A stretch of 64,000 nucleotides of DNA from Lutjanus erythropterus (GCA_020091685.1 CM034600.1:8321837-8385836), one strand, 5' to 3'. Shown: positions 21,664 through 34,979, counted from the first letter of the stretch. The notes: generated from the letters alone by a model not told the origin. Numbers and translations are program-made.

Positions 21664-22413
21664 GATCACATTTCTAATTATCATACAGTCGCTTCTTTGT
21701 GTGCGTGTGTGCGCATGAGTGATTGTGTGCACGCATGTGTGATCATTGGATCTGCAGCTTGTCCTTAGCTAGTCTCGAATCCTTCTGGGCTGATCAGCCT
21801 AATGTTTGTTTTTTTTGTGCACATTTATGACTGTATGATGAAGGACCTTTGTGATTTAGAATTTTTGAAAAACCTTGACAGAACTTTCTTTTTAAAAATC
21901 TTTTATGCCTCTGTGTTTTTACGGCTGGAGGCATTATGTTTTCAGGTCATTACATTTAGATGTGTTTGGACAGACATGGATGCAAACTGCAACGTGACTA
22001 GTAGGTGGAGACAGAACTGGTGTGTAAAACACAACCTTTGACAGCTGACTTTTCACTCTTCTTAATGGCCGTTAGTATCTGCAAGTGTTTAACAACTGCT
22101 GTGGGGATCATGTTAATGTTGGCAGAACTTTGCAAAATTCTGCTGGTTGCATCTGGTAGTTGTGGTGGCATTGCAGTAGGTGCTTCACAGTCTGTTGCCT
22201 GACATGGATCTGAACTCCACCGAGTGCACTTCTAGTTAAATGTGAATTCAGCTATATTACCACAAATAGGAAACCACAGCTAATTTCCATTCCATTTGGT
22301 AGTAAGACACTCAAAATCAAAAGCAGAAAGGTTTCACTGAAGAGACTTTCTGTCTGATTGACTTCCTGCCCTGAGTGTTATCACATTGTGTAACTGTAGA
22401 TAAATGGTCTTAC

Positions 22414-22629
22414 TCTGACTTCATGTCCTCAGGCATTCCCCCAATGAACAGGTTGGTGTCGAGGTTGAGGCCGTCCGTGCCACGTGGACTCTCGCCCTCA
22501 ATGTGCGGCTCGTTGTCCACACTGAGCATGGCGTGGCGTCGGTTGCGAGTCACCACCAGCTGATGCCAGCGGCCCTGACTGATTTGCACTTTGCTGACCA
22601 GTATTCCTGTCCCCGAACCTGTGTTGAAC
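22414..22629 (-). CDS. agrn: agrn exon: laminin-G domain 1, part 2
   Basis: It encodes FNTGSGTGILVSKVQISQGR, WHQLVVTRNRR, GESPRGTDGLNLDTNLFIGG and MPEDM. It contains the LG hallmark GRWHQL..R and the GESP-GTDGLNLDT-LF-GG stretch, which is essentially the same in mammalian agrin. The exon is 216 nt, phase 2-2, with acceptor tcctctcag and donor gtaaga. The Arg codon that starts the RFNTGSG strand is split across the junction with the preceding exon. Confidence 0.97.
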
Positions 22630-23887
22630 CTGAGAGGAGATACAGAGCATGTCAGACTCATTAAGCCCACTTTATCCGACAATCACTTTATACCTGTATC
22701 ACACTTCATATTAATTTACTGCGGGTAATGACTGGAAGAAATGTGCTCATACTGCTCAACAAGACAGAGAAGGATGACAGAAAGCAGGTACCAGACTTCC
22801 ATTTGGGATTCCAAGCTATGTGACTGGAATGAGGCAGTTACTCACTTCAAAAATGTCTTTCACATTCTGTTTTTAATTAAACATTTTATCTAATGAGGTT
22901 TTGTTGAGAAAAAGGCCATATCATCACAGAAAAGCACTGCGGTGTATGTGCACCCACACATATGGTAGTATTAGCACAACCTGAGAGCAATTATCTGCCA
23001 CAAATAATTAGTTCTTCTCCCCACGTCTTGGATTTGCAGAGCTGTGGGTGGTAATCTCACCGCTGTATTTCTGGAATTGAGGCAGAGCTCCTTTTGAAAG
23101 CGCGAGTGACTAATGATCTCCTTTAGTTTCCTATTGATTTCACTCTGAATAGAGAAATCTAACCTGGCTGGGTTGGGCAGAACTGAAAGGGCTTCGAGGG
23201 GTCAGGCTGAAACACAAGACCCAAAAGATAAGAAAAACGGATGGTGTTTGAAATAAATAGGTCCAAAACAGAGGTGGTGCAGAATCTCTAATTAGTCGAT
23301 TCACGTCTCTTCTGAAGATGCTGCCTTACCCCAAATCATTTTTTATGCATACAGTTCCACTGTGGGCGAAGAGATGAATGCTCAGTGTTTCTGCAGGTTT
23401 CTGGCAGGAAAAACGGTCCAATTTAAACAGGTTGGATGAAGCTTTTGGTTACTGTCAGCCATCCAAATCCAGAAGTGATACTAGAATTACAAAAACATTT
23501 TGTTCAAACCCTGTTACTTGTAGATTGTAAAGGGGCACTACACCATTTTTCTAGTCACAAGAAGTGTTACTCAGCCTGGCTTTCAGCCTACCGATCTGAG
23601 AGCATGGAGTGATGTGGCTATTTATTATGCAGGCAGGGTCTAACAAAGGTAACTGTAGAGGTGCATCACGGGAGGCGTGGCATCCAATGTTTTTGGAGTT
23701 GGACCTACATAGGGGACTAAAAGTCAGGATATCTCCGCCTTTCCATTGCATTGATTTTGAATACTCTGTTTTAAAAAATGTGTCTCTTGTAAGTATCCCC
23801 ATTTAATGGAATCTTATTTTATGGTTACTCATATAACCATACATATTACACACAAAGGACGCATCAGATTCAAAATCAAATTTTATA

Positions 23888-24155
23888 TTAAAGGACCAGT
23901 GTGTAGGATTTAGCAGGATCTAGCAGTGTGGTTGTCGACTGGTCACCTCACCCTCCCCTTCCAAGTGTGTAGGAGAACTTATGATGACCACAAGACTGGA
24001 AAAAAAAACACACAAAAGGCCATATCTAGAGCCAGTGTTTGGTTTGTCTGTCCTGAGCTCGTATTAGAAACATGGCAGTTAAATATGGTGGTGCTTATTC
24101 TGATTTTATTTTCAGGTGATTATACACTAATGAAGGGAATTTCTATGCATTGATC
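23888..24155. mobile_element. TTAA-ended MITE (family C), 5' fragment
   Basis: It starts ttaaaggaccagtgtgta then ggatttagcaggatctagca and runs through 'agagccagtgtttggtttgt' to 'aggtgattatacactaatga'. The right terminus is missing. The same family ends 'ttacacactggtcctttaa' at 30590. TTAA at the ends suggests a piggyBac-type origin (inference). Confidence 0.65.
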
Positions 24156-25099
24156 TATAAGCATTGCCTTTAGCTACCCAATGCAACCAAAGATGTTGAG
24201 ATTTTAGGGAATATACTGTAATTACTAAAAATAAAAATAAACCATCTCTTGGCATAGTAAAATGTCAGATTGTTGAATTTCTGTTGTCTCACAGGATATA
24301 TCATCACGTCAACCAACCATGACATTAATCACCATTTTCAGATTCAACTGTATGAAATTTATCTAGTAGTTTAACGGCATCTTGCAGTGGCTTACTGGTA
24401 TTTCAACAATATTCATATTTGCATAGTGATTAAAGTAGTTGCATTATTTTTTGCCATTTTTGGGCTATAAAAGGAAATAAATTATTTTTATTTTTACTTT
24501 ACCATTGCTTCTCTACTGACTAATGAACAATCTAAACAAAACTAAATCCAACATGAATAGTGGTGTATTTTAGTTGGTATTTATTTATGTATGACTGAAT
24601 GTCATTGTGTCCATCTGTAAATACAAACATATTTTTACATATACCTTAGATCTATATATATGTTATTAAAAATTACATATGAAATTCCTAATCTGGACCT
24701 CCTGCACACATTTCTGCCCATATGTTCCAACCATCTGCAAACGTGATCATGTGAACAGCTTATTTGCAAGTTTGAACACATTTCTGAAAGCATGCCTTCA
24801 TATCCGTAACCTGCAAATCTGTCAAGAAGCTTGTGGGTCTTTATTTATTTTCTGGCAGTGGTGTTTGCAACATGTTTACTCGCTGTAATTATTTGCCTCA
24901 TTATCTTCAGCGCTCTCTATTTGTTTTATTCTTATCTACATCCTCTCTCGGCTGCCGCAGCAATGACCCTGTCTCCCCGCAGGGATCATTTAGGTTTCAT
25001 CAAATGTAATCAAACAAAAGCAGCAGAATGAACGGCTGATGAGGCCGCTGCCACGCTTAATGCCACTGGTAGGCTCAAGGGAGGGCTGAGGTGGGTGAT

Positions 25100-25245
25100 C
25101 TCCCATGTTCAAAAAAATGATGCAAAAGTGCCTTCTTTGATGCTCCAATGGTACATAAAATATGATAAAGTGCCCTTCCAGTGCAGAAAATATGATAAAG
25201 TGACCTCTAGGTTGCCCTTCCAGTGCCCTTTTCATTTTTTTTATG
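25100..25245. repeat. Short tandem array beside the LG1 exon
   Basis: Units contain 'aaaatatgataaagtg' and 'cccttccagtgc'. A related array in the opposite orientation lies at 55280-55450 ('gggcactttatcatat', 'gcaagagcactctag'). The array ends about 40 nt from the 3' edge of the exon at 25286 (transcript downstream). Confidence 0.55.
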
Positions 25246-25285
25246 CCCCTCAAACAGCCTGAGTCTGCCACTGCTTAACTCTTAC

Positions 25286-25478
25286 CTGAGCTCCACCTTG
25301 CCGTTGACCAGAGCCAGAGAGATGAAGTCCCTCTTGCCATTTTGGCCGTTGTAGAGAAGGATGCCGGTCATCTCGGACGCTCTGAACTCCATGGCGATGC
25401 GGACTGTGTGATAGGCACTCATGGTTTGGAATGCCAAGTACGATTGGCCTCCAAATGACGGGATGAAGTACTTGATGA
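25286..25478 (-). CDS. agrn: agrn exon: laminin-G domain 1, part 1
   Basis: It encodes PSFGGQSYLAFQTMSAYHTV followed by AMEFRASEMTGILLYNGQNG and DFISLALVNGKVEL. This is the first half of LG1, with the LG strands F-G-SYLAF, EFRA--GILLYNG and DFISLAL--GKVELRF. LG1 lies in the laminin-G region that binds dystroglycan and integrins. The exon is 193 nt, phase 1-2, with acceptor ctccacag and donor gtaaga. Confidence 0.97.
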
Positions 25479-27873
25479 CTGTGGAGAAATGAAGACAACA
25501 AGCCAATCCTGTCATTACTACATGACTTGCTTTATCATGGCGTAATAGGCGTTTAATGTGCATAATTAAGTGTGAGCGGTGAGGAGGTGGCGTGTCACTG
25601 GCTCTTGATGACAGAGAAATAAGCCTTTCTGTCAGTTTATTTTAGGAATGATGTTCTTCCCAGTCTCTGAAAAGGAGACAGTGGAGAAAGAGGAGGAGCT
25701 GAGCTTTTCACCCACCCTCGAGTCACACACATTCACACGCTCATGCACAAACACACACGCACAGGAAACCTTTGTTTTTCCGCCACTCGACAATTATGAT
25801 TATTATCATCCATTTTCTCCCCCGGGCTCCTTTTCTCTCCATCCATCTGTCTTTCTGTCCGTCTCTCAGAGGAGAATGGCAGCTGATGAGCTGCCTCTTT
25901 TCTAATGACTTGATTGATCTGGGGGAGGCTGGCGTGCAGTTTGTGTGTGCGCACGTGATTTCATTTAGCCACTCTAACTCAAAGACACACACTGATTCTC
26001 ACCAGCTAATCCCCATCAAAGCAATTAGTGTCAATTATCTTAAGATGCAGCTGTGTGAGGTTGCTCCTCATCCCCCAAAAATCCCAAAGTAGGGTAAGAG
26101 GGAGGAAACAAAAGAGTTGCGCTTCTCAAGAAGTTCTCCTTGATTTATGATTTTCTCCGCGGTGCTGATTGGATTCTGCGCCGCCGTCGGTGAGCGGCTC
26201 AGCAGTCGCTCACTTCTGAGGTGTTGAACCTGTCTGAATCACTTGAGATGAGTTTGAAATGCAGACACAGTGTAGAGATGTTTGTGTCCAACTCAATCAC
26301 ACCACAACTTCTCAAAGTTTTTAAAGAATTTTAAAGACTGATACACTAATTGCTGTTGTCTTACATAAGACTAGGCTACGTAAGCTGTTAATGCTCCAAT
26401 ACATCCACTTTACAGGAAGACTACCCTTACAAGCGCTTTAGAAAATCATTTATAATTAGGTTCTTGACACTTTATTAATCATAATAAACAATTCTAAACA
26501 AGTTTTCACACATGGGCTCACTATTTGGCAAGTTGCTCCTAACTACTGCTTACTACTACTTATTCACTAATGCAGGGCTCAACAATAAGGATTTCCTGCT
26601 TTCTCTATTTCTTATCATTGAATTGAATATCTTCTGGTTTTGGACCAACAGAACCTGACAAAAGACATTTAAAGTAAAGTAAAGACATTTTACTCTGAAC
26701 TTTGAGAAACTGGGAGGGACAATTTTCAGTATTTTCTGCCACTTTATAGACAACACAACCCAAGACCCGGTAAACTTTAGTTGTTTGTTGTTATTTGATA
26801 GCTACTAATAAAGAATAAAGAATTCTAAGAAAGAACGTGGACAGGGTCAAGTTAAAATTGACACTGGGCAAGTAGATTTCTGACTCACCTGACCTAAATA
26901 TGTAACATTTCTGCATTAAAATGTCTAAAAACGCTGAATCTTGCAATGTATTTCGTTAACTTGTGTACTTACATTACCTCAAATGTTTCCAACAATGCTC
27001 AAACAGAGAGAAATCCATAATTTATTAAAGGTAACGGTGTGTTTGCTCCTAGACACTAGTTGCTAGAACTTCAGTGAAAGTACAGGATATCTCACATACA
27101 TCAGGGAGTGAAATATTTTACCTCGTCCATAAATATGATTTCTGGAAAAGTCATGTCAAATAGATATTCTTCAGCAATGGTGGTTGTTTAACTTTTGCTA
27201 TTTTATTGGGAAAGAGCCTGTAACAGTACAGATAATCTAATGTGTTGTAACAGCTCATTAATGATTTAGAAAGTGCTTACAACCCAATTATAAACCATTC
27301 ATAAGTAATTCATAAGGGTAGTGTTATTGTAAAGTCCATATCTGTGACCACATAATATTACTCACTCTGCTATGCAAGGTGTCACTTTGCAGTCACTTTA
27401 AAAAACTACAAGAGACAAAACTAAAAAAAAACTACTTCACAAAGGGAATATATTCTTTTTTTTCTTAAAATAAAAATTTCAATAATAAAACACTACTTTA
27501 ATATTTGATTTTCTTTTATTATAATCATGCATTTCTGCTACTTTAGAAATATATTAAAGCACTTGAGGATGTGGTTAGCACTGATTATACAACAGCTAAA
27601 AGGCATGATTGGCACAATGGAAAGTGGAGTGCCTAAAACCCTCCTAGTTGCTGTAAAATCACTGTAAACGTCAGCCCTTGGTGCTTTCTTTGAAATTGCT
27701 AATTGCAATAGAAGCAAATTATAGAGAAAGTCTGCTCCAGCTCAGTTTCTTAGATAAGTCTGAAATGAGCTCAGACTTTGAAACTTTCAATTTAGGAGTA
27801 ATAACAAACATGGGAGAAGAAATAGTTCCTAATGTATGAAGAAAAAGAAAAAAAAAAACAAAAAAAAACTCAC
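25479..27873. other. EGF1-LG1 intron, no recognised transposons
   Basis: No known repeat family recognised. 25950-26050 is a low-repeat stretch with several TAAT/ATTA cores (see findings). Confidence 0.4.
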
Positions 27874-28266
27874 CCTTCTCACACACGGTGCCTCCTCGCC
27901 CAGCAGGACACTTGCAGCTGAAGTCGTTGCCGTCGTCCTCACAGGTGCCGCCGTGGAGGCAAGGGTGGGAGCTGCAGGGCTTCTGGGTCTTGTGGTGGAC
28001 CTTGCCCTGGCTGTGAAATACGGTGGTGATCGGAGGCGGAGCCGTCGTGGTGACATGTGGTGTCGGGGTGGTGGGTAGCGGCGTGGTGACCGGCGCTGAT
28101 GTTGTGGTACGTCTGCCGTTGAATGGCCTTCGGGTGGTTCCTGGAGGGCGCCGGGTGATGTAGGGGGACGTTGGTGGAAGCCTGGTGGTAGTGGTGGTGG
28201 GAGCGGCTGTGGTGACTGATGCTGTGGTGGTGGTTGTGGTGGTGAAGAAGGGGATGGAGGAGAGGC
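27874..28266 (-). CDS. agrn: agrn exon: Thr-rich mucin linker plus EGF-like domain 1
   Basis: A single 393-nt exon (phase 1-1) encodes two parts. The first roughly 90 residues are dominated by Thr/Pro (runs of seven and five Thr, many PTTT and TTxP), a dense O-glycosylation region. The second part is an EGF module, [26 protein letters not shown] and VCEK, matching mammalian agrin EGF1 (PCFHGGTC..CSCPAGRGGAVCEK). The acceptor is ttctcgacag and the donor gtgagt. Right after the donor the plus strand is A-rich, so the transcript intron begins with a T-rich run. Confidence 0.96.
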
Positions 28267-28447
28267 CTGTCGAGAACAATGGAGAATAGAAGAAGAAAAA
28301 GAGACGTTAAAGAGTGTTGAGCTTGCGGTCATGAGATTTCCTCTTCAGGACCTGTAAAACCTTTGATAAATCACCTCATGAATAACTTAAAACCCCTTTT
28401 CATTTTATTAATCCCTGCACACTCCTCTTAAGTCCACACTGCATTAC

Positions 28448-28567
28448 CATAATTGGTGAAGCGAATATTCTCAACCTCCGGTTTCTTCACGGCGATGCTG
28501 GTGTCTTTGGAGGCCTTCAGCTGTTTGAGCAGGGCTCCTTCGATGTCCTCCACCGTGAATCTCGTAT
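28448..28567 (-). CDS. agrn: agrn exon: SEA domain, part 3
   Basis: It encodes TRFTVEDIEGALLKQLKASK and PEVENIRFTNYG, which ends the SEA domain; mammalian agrin has ApDVARALLRQIQ...EHVRFMDF here. The exon is 120 nt, phase 1-1, with acceptor tttattgcag and donor gtaatg. It is separated by a short 181-nt intron from the Thr-rich linker exon. Confidence 0.95.
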
Positions 28568-30065
28568 CTGCAATAAACAAGAGGTACAAGCACTCAGGGC
28601 GAGGCCTCCGAGGAGCACTCCAAAGCAAATACAGGACTTAGTGCTACAATGGATATATCAGAAAGCCCTGTGTATGACAGGTGGAGGGTCTCCGGAGACC
28701 ACTTGTCCTCCACCCAGCCTCTTGTCAGGCTTCTTTCCAGATGAATCGCTCTCATAACGTCTGCCGCAGATGTTCTCTTTACTGGCCGCGGAGGGGCGCC
28801 GCTTAACGGCACCCGTCACCCCATATGAAGGGTGTGAAGGACGCTAAACCATGGTCATAAAAGAAAGCACCTGGGGTGTGTGTGCATATGTGGAGGGGAG
28901 GGTGTTATTGTGGGGTACAGAAGGGGCTTAAAAGGGCAGTTCACCCCAAAAACAAAAAAGATTTGAAAATGGTTTAAAAAAGGGCAAAGATATAAGGCTG
29001 TGTACATAATTATGAAGAAAGCAAAGGAACTACTCATCCAATAATTCCTTGCTAACGATACCACTTGTTAAATTGAACTTTTGTCATTATTATAGTGTTT
29101 AGACTGTTGTAACATATCATTTTTTCACGTGTGTATATATATATTACTGCACTGCAGCATAAAGACATTTTTAGTATGATTTGTGTTAACTACCTAACTA
29201 GCCAGGCAGCTAACAAAACTAGCTGTTCACAGGTGCAGCAAAGATTTCCATGGTAACAGTGAGCTCCAGCAATCAGAGACGTTGTTGTTATGCTTTAGGA
29301 TTGTGGGTAGTGTAGTACTCCATGACATTGCATTCAAGACGCTCTATCTTTTGTTGAGTTCACATTTGAACAATCCACAGACCTTGTTGTGAGCAGCTTC
29401 ATGTAGGAACTACTTTCTTTCTATGGTAAAAGGAAAGTAGTTCCCACATGAAACTGTAAAGGAAACCATAGAGGCGCTGAAACAGAGCAAAAGCCAACAA
29501 TTTCTCTGACTCAGTCATTTAAGGAACCTTTCTGGCTCTGATGAATAACAAAGGAACTAATCAGAACGTTCGAGCCGAGGTAAAGACCTTCATATGATGT
29601 TGTGGATTTTTAACACTGGGGGCAAATTGCTACATGCTAGAGATTAAGTTGGCATTGAGGAGAAAATTAAAAAAAGATACAAATGAAGAAAAACATTGAG
29701 TGCCTCACAATATTATGAGACAAATAAAAAATAAGTAGAAAGCACTCAAAGATTGCACACCTCTGCCAAGGATGCACAACCCAGAAAATGTGTTATTTTA
29801 ATAATAGAAACATTCATAACCTTCATCTGGATCTGTATCATAATACACATAGCAATAGAAAATCATAATGAGTTTTTGGAGAACACTTAGAGCCTGGTCA
29901 TGTTTTGTGCAAGGATGAATTGTGCAAAACCTTGAAGTAAAGTGTGACGACTGAGTCATGGAAAATCTTCGTTGCTTTAGTGCCGCCTAATGCACAGGCA
30001 AAACGACATTGGACTCTGCAGAAGCGTTTATCGGCAAGTACAGCTTGGTTACTCTTGCACAGTTG
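28568..30065. other. SEA intron, proximal part
   Basis: 29390-29460 ('gttgtgagcagcttcatgta', 'ggaactactttctttctat') resembles the interior of foldback family A at 5785-5825, so a degraded family A copy probably covers about 28925-29475. The rest is unassigned. Confidence 0.4.
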
Positions 30066-30590
30066 CTTTAAATTTAGAGAGGCAGCGTGTAAGATTTGGT
30101 GGCATCCAGCAGTGAGCTTGCAGTATGCTAACACCTCACCCTCCTCTTCCAAACATGGAGAACGTATGGCGGCTGTGAAACCTAAAAGGCTAAATGCACA
30201 GCCAGTGTAACGAAAACACAACAATTCTTATTTTCGGGTGATTATACACAAAATAAACTGAAAACATACTGCATATTGTAAGGGTTGTTGAATTTGACAA
30301 AATGAGTTTTTAATTTCAATAATCAAAATCAAATCAAATCTAAATCGGCTATTCTTCCAATGTTTGTTGACTATTAAAATAAGTTAGCTTTTTGTTTGAG
30401 GCCTACATTTAAATCTGACCATATGGCCTCTGTCTGGTGCATTCCCACAAAAAAAACACACATCATATTATATCACAATTATATCACACAAAGAATAAGT
30501 TGAAAATATAAATGAGAGTTGTCCGAGCATTTCCATTTCCATATTCTGCCAATAATAAGAGTAAAACAAACTTACACACTGGTCCTTTAA
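30066..30590. mobile_element. TTAA-ended MITE (family C), second copy
   Basis: The left end is degraded ('ctttaaatttagagaggcag'). The interior has 'cacctcaccctcctcttcca' and 'aacaattcttattttc', and the right end is 'cttacacactggtcctttaa'. It is related to 23888-24155. No coding capacity. Confidence 0.65.
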
Positions 30591-30987
30591 GAGAACTGTA
30601 TGGAGTTATTAAAAATGTTATCCAAAAATGATTAAACTTAATGAAGTGAAATGTGTAGGAGGACTAATAAAAAGTTATGGAAACTCGACATGAATGGACT
30701 GAATCCAGGAGAGGACATATGTTGCCTCTCCATCCTCTAGTCCAATCATTACAAGTGAAAATGTAAAATGCTTTAAAGATGGTGATTTTGGCTTATTCTG
30801 CACAAAAACATAATTAGGTCTTCCTTGGCCAATGGCCTAACTTTTATCCCAGTTTCATTTAAATATAGCAAGTAGAGCTATCTTGCTTGCTAAAAGACAA
30901 AGAGAAAACTCATATTTCTCTCTACTGCCTTTAATCATTATTCAGTTTTTTTTGCCACATCTTCTGCTGTCTTTAAAGATCTCTCAC

Positions 30988-31102
30988 CTGGTTTGAAGTG
31001 GGCCTCCACAAAGGCCAGGATGGAGTTGCTGGGCGCCAGGTTACGGACACGGACGCTCATGAAGTCTTTGTGCACCTCCGACTTCTTGAACAACTCGTTG
31101 AG
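30988..31102 (-). CDS. agrn: agrn exon: SEA domain, part 2
   Basis: It encodes LNELFKKSEVHKDFMSVRVR followed by NLAPSNSILAFVEAHFKP. This is the middle of the SEA fold and matches the mammalian L-DLFRNSDVKKDFRSVR--L segment and the VxxHF strand. The exon is 115 nt, phase 0-1, with acceptor cttcctcag and donor gtgaga. It joins the preceding exon as I-E-S-A-L-N-E-L-F. Confidence 0.96.
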
Positions 31103-32219
31103 CTGAGGAAGGGAAAGAGCGATAGAGAGAGCGAGAGGAGGAGAGAGCGGGCCGAGAGAAGAGATGATAAATGAGGCTGGTAATGAGCTCCACGCTATCA
31201 TAGGCAGCGAGTCCAATTCCACAAGACTGTACTCTATCTCCAAGGAAGAAAGACTGCCTTTCAAATTGGGGTGCAGAGAAGAAACCTATCGGGTGTGGGT
31301 GCACAAATTGACATTTAGCTGCAGCCGTGGCATTAATTATAGGGACAAGTTTTCGGGAGGAGCTAAGATAAATGCCGTGCTACACTGACATGTACTCCTG
31401 ATTGGTTTTGCTTCCGATGCCCCTGGTGTGTGCAAGTTGTAGCAGCCAGAAGAGCTCCACGAGGACGTTTGACTGAAATGTGAATTAAAAAAAAAAAAAA
31501 AAAAAAGCCAACAGTGGTTTTACAGCGCTGAATTTGCCTTCAGCCAAACAATCTGGCCCAAAATTTTATCTGAAAATTGGACCATTTTCACAGCGGAACC
31601 TAAAAGAGTTAGACATGTGGTGCTCAGTGTTTCCTCATAATTATGTTCCTGTCAGCGTGTTGGTGACAAGACACACTCTCGCACATGTGCGACATGAAAC
31701 AAAAGCAAAATCCTCTGCATTTCAGCTGCTGGTTAAAAATCGCAGGGGCCTACTAACCCACTTTACTGGAGCATCCTGTGAGTGGCTGCTTCCATTGTTT
31801 CCACTGAACGGTCCTCCGCAGCCCCATCTGCATCTGAGTGACTTTACTAAAGCCAATCATTGTCCACAAAATTAGTTTTTCTTTTTTTTTTTTTTTTAAA
31901 CAAAATTTCTCAATTATGTGTTTTTTTATTACGGAGACACATTCAGTGTTTATTTTTCCATATTCATTCACTTATCTGCAGCAGAGTTACCACATTGTCT
32001 ACATGACCAATGAAAATGAATATTCCACTAATATTATCTTGTACATGCAGTGGTGCATACTCTGATTAATGAAATGAACACAGTCTCCCTCTTTCATTCA
32101 TTCAGCCACCTTTTTGAAAAGGTTCACATTGTGTTATTTGTGCATATCCAGAAACCGGCTGATGTTCAATTCTTTCATAATGTTTAAAAGTATGTGTGTT
32201 TCTGATCAGAAATTTGGGC

Positions 32220-32880
32220 TTTTATTTTCTGAATGCATTTTTACCCCAGCCTTCCAAACCACTGGCTAATTGGTTTTGTTTACAGTGCAAAGAGCTCACC
32301 ATAAATAGACAATAGGCTGAGTGCTGCAAACTGCTGTAAAAATCGCAACTGACCCTTTTGTATCCCGCTCCTTTTATGCTCTGTGCTCTAATAACAGTAA
32401 AGTTGATACTTTTTCCTTTTCCTGTAAAGATCAAAATTTTCCTGTAAGATCAAACAACAGAACACAATACAAACAAAAAACAGGCAAACAAACAAAGACA
32501 AACAATACAACAACAAAGTAAAAACAATCCTACACAAAAAACAAGTTACAGACAGCAACTTACTAGATGTACTGGATGCTGTCCCTCTAATAAAATGCTA
32601 GCTAACTAGCTACTGTGATTGATGTAGATTTACTAGCTGGTTAGCTAGTGTTTTGCTAAATTAGTAGTAACTTAAGTTGTCTTTAACCATCTTCAAAATT
32701 TGGTTTTCTTTTGAACATAATCAAGCCCAGCACATAGCATATTACATAGCATATAGCATAAAATCAAGAAACAGGAATGCCAAAACTTGACTGAAATACC
32801 AAGACTGCTCCACTGCCATTGGAGCACAGAGTGAAAAGGGGGCAAGTCTTAGAAAACTCATATTCTAAATATGCTGTTTA
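32220..32880. repeat. Dispersed repeat family F, copy 1
   Basis: It shares blocks in the same order with 48640-49140: 'gacccttt' plus a CT-rich block, then 'taactagct', 'gatgtagattta', 'gttttgctaa' and 'aggaa(a)cagg'. Class unknown. Confidence 0.45.
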
Positions 32881-33543
32881 AATGTATATAAACTGGAATA
32901 ATATTGGTATATCCCACGTTTTAATTAGAAAATCCTACATTCAGAGTGACGCTTAATTAGGAATATTTAAACAGAATATACTGTTTCCATGACCTGTATC
33001 AAATTCTGAATATTGCCATATTCAGAACAACAGCGGACAATGAGGTTTTGGCAAAAACTAACACACTGTATATCATGGTGTTTTCAGCTACTAGCAAGAT
33101 GAGCTCTAATCCAAAAACGCTGCTGATTCTGTCGCTTGACACCGATGATTCTCTACACTCAGTTCAGCCTGAGGATTCAGATGACCCCCCCCTCTAATTT
33201 GTGGGACGAGGTTTGACAGTAAAGTAGACAGGTCAAAAACAAAATCCTCTGAAGCTGGCTTTGGGACAGAAATGGTGGTAGTCACACTGACCTAGAAATG
33301 ATGTTGCGTTCGCCTCTTTTCTTTCTCACGCATCCTAATTTATTCACTAATTGTAACAGGTTGCTGTGCTGCAAAAGAAATGTCCTGGGGCTTGATTCTT
33401 TTATGTGTATACTGTATATGTATGTACATTCTGTGTGAGTATGTGTGTGTGCTCAGTGTGTGTGCAGGAAGATGAAGAGGGGGTGGTTGCTGTCAAGTGG
33501 CACACCAGGCCTCAGAGACACACACGCTAAGAGTGCTAACGAG

Positions 33544-33569
33544 CACACACACACACACACACACACACA
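33544..33569. repeat. CA microsatellite
   Basis: An uninterrupted CA run of about 13 units within a TG/CA-rich neighbourhood (33425-33670). Confidence 0.9.
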
Positions 33570-34979
33570 AATCGCTGTGAGGTAGTAGATTAGGTCCCAG
33601 TGGGGGCTGGTGACACCGATTCAACAGCTGGTAGATGTGTACTGTGTATACAGACACACACACGCGTCCCCATTTCATCAGAGAAGCGAGGCCCTGGCTT
33701 GACAACACAGACATTTGTTCAAAGGTCTGATCTCAACAGAGAAAAGGGACAGTGCAGAAATTCAACCAGGGTGAGCCACCCGGGCCAAACTGTGATTACT
33801 GCTCAGGCTCCGTTCCCGCCCGAGCTTTGGCTCGCTCACAGCAACTGGCATCACGACCGTCCAAACTTATGAGACTCGAGAATGAGGAGTAGATTTTTCA
33901 AATATCTCAAAAATCTTAATTAATCTCACATGAGATGCAGCTCTCTGGTGCTGCAAAGTGTTTGGCAAGCGATCGACAAATTAGTCTTTGCACAGGCCTG
34001 CAGAGAGCTGTTAGTTTTTAAAATAGTTCTCTTATTAAACTTGAAGAGTTTCTGGAAGCCTCATGTAATGTCTACGCAAACTCAGCCCTAAAGCTTTTGT
34101 GCACTGCTTGAAATTAAAAGCATCAGCCAAATTCTGTGAAAATTCTTAATTAGTCGACAATATGTGAGGGAAATCTTTAAAAGTCTTATTTTGACGTTAA
34201 AGGAGCAATCTGCAATATATTTACTATAATAATAATTCATAAAATGACCATGATATGATATCAGAGATTAAGGAGAAATTAAGTTGAAACACAAGATGCT
34301 TCAGCCACGACATCCTCCTTTGAAAATTCTATTCCGACCGAATGACAATGCTGCGAACGTCTTGTGTTCCTACAGCCTGCCTGAGGTTCCTCAAGCCTCG
34401 GGAAGAAGGGGTAGAAGAGAAACTGCCCTTTTATTAAAAATCAAATATCAGCCAGGCTACTCCTTTTTGATATGATATATGTTCTTCTCTGACTGCAGCC
34501 AGAGAATGTTGTTTTATTTTATTTTTATTTTTTTTTTTTTTATCATTGTTATTTTTCTATCTGATGTCTGACCAGAGAAATCACTCCAGTCCACTGCGGC
34601 AGAATATTACTGAGCAGCTTCAGGGGGTGTCGAGTCTGTAAAAACCTGCAATGAAGCCTCCCTGAGCCTGCCTGAAGCAGCTCTGAGAATTTGATTAGTC
34701 TGGCTCTCAGGTGAGACTTTTATTGTCTTGAGACGTTTTGAATGTTGTTTGAGAAGCTTTTCTAGCCTTGACATAAGGGAAACGCTAAATTCAAAGTGAC
34801 ACCGTGTAACTTCCTGGCCACTGAGGTCTGACTGGAGTCAGCAGCTTTAAAGCAGCATCAACAAACCTTTTTCGTGGCAGCCATAATAATATGAAATAGT
34901 AGGGTAAACACAGGCGTTAGCAATGATACTAATTAAGGTCCGGCTGCATTTTGTTATGCTTTGGGTGTCTGTTCAGTTA

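Larger units (their letters stand above)
31103..34979. other. SEA intron (part 1-part 2), remaining sequence
   Basis: Holds an A-run at 31487-31506, family F at 32220-32880 and the CA microsatellite. The rest is unassigned, as is 35421-36084. Confidence 0.4.

Noticed and set aside
27829..28332. 167-codon Pro/Ser-rich minus-strand frame
   Set aside because: Alternative frame of the Thr-rich/EGF1 exon; the EGF cysteines are in the other frame.
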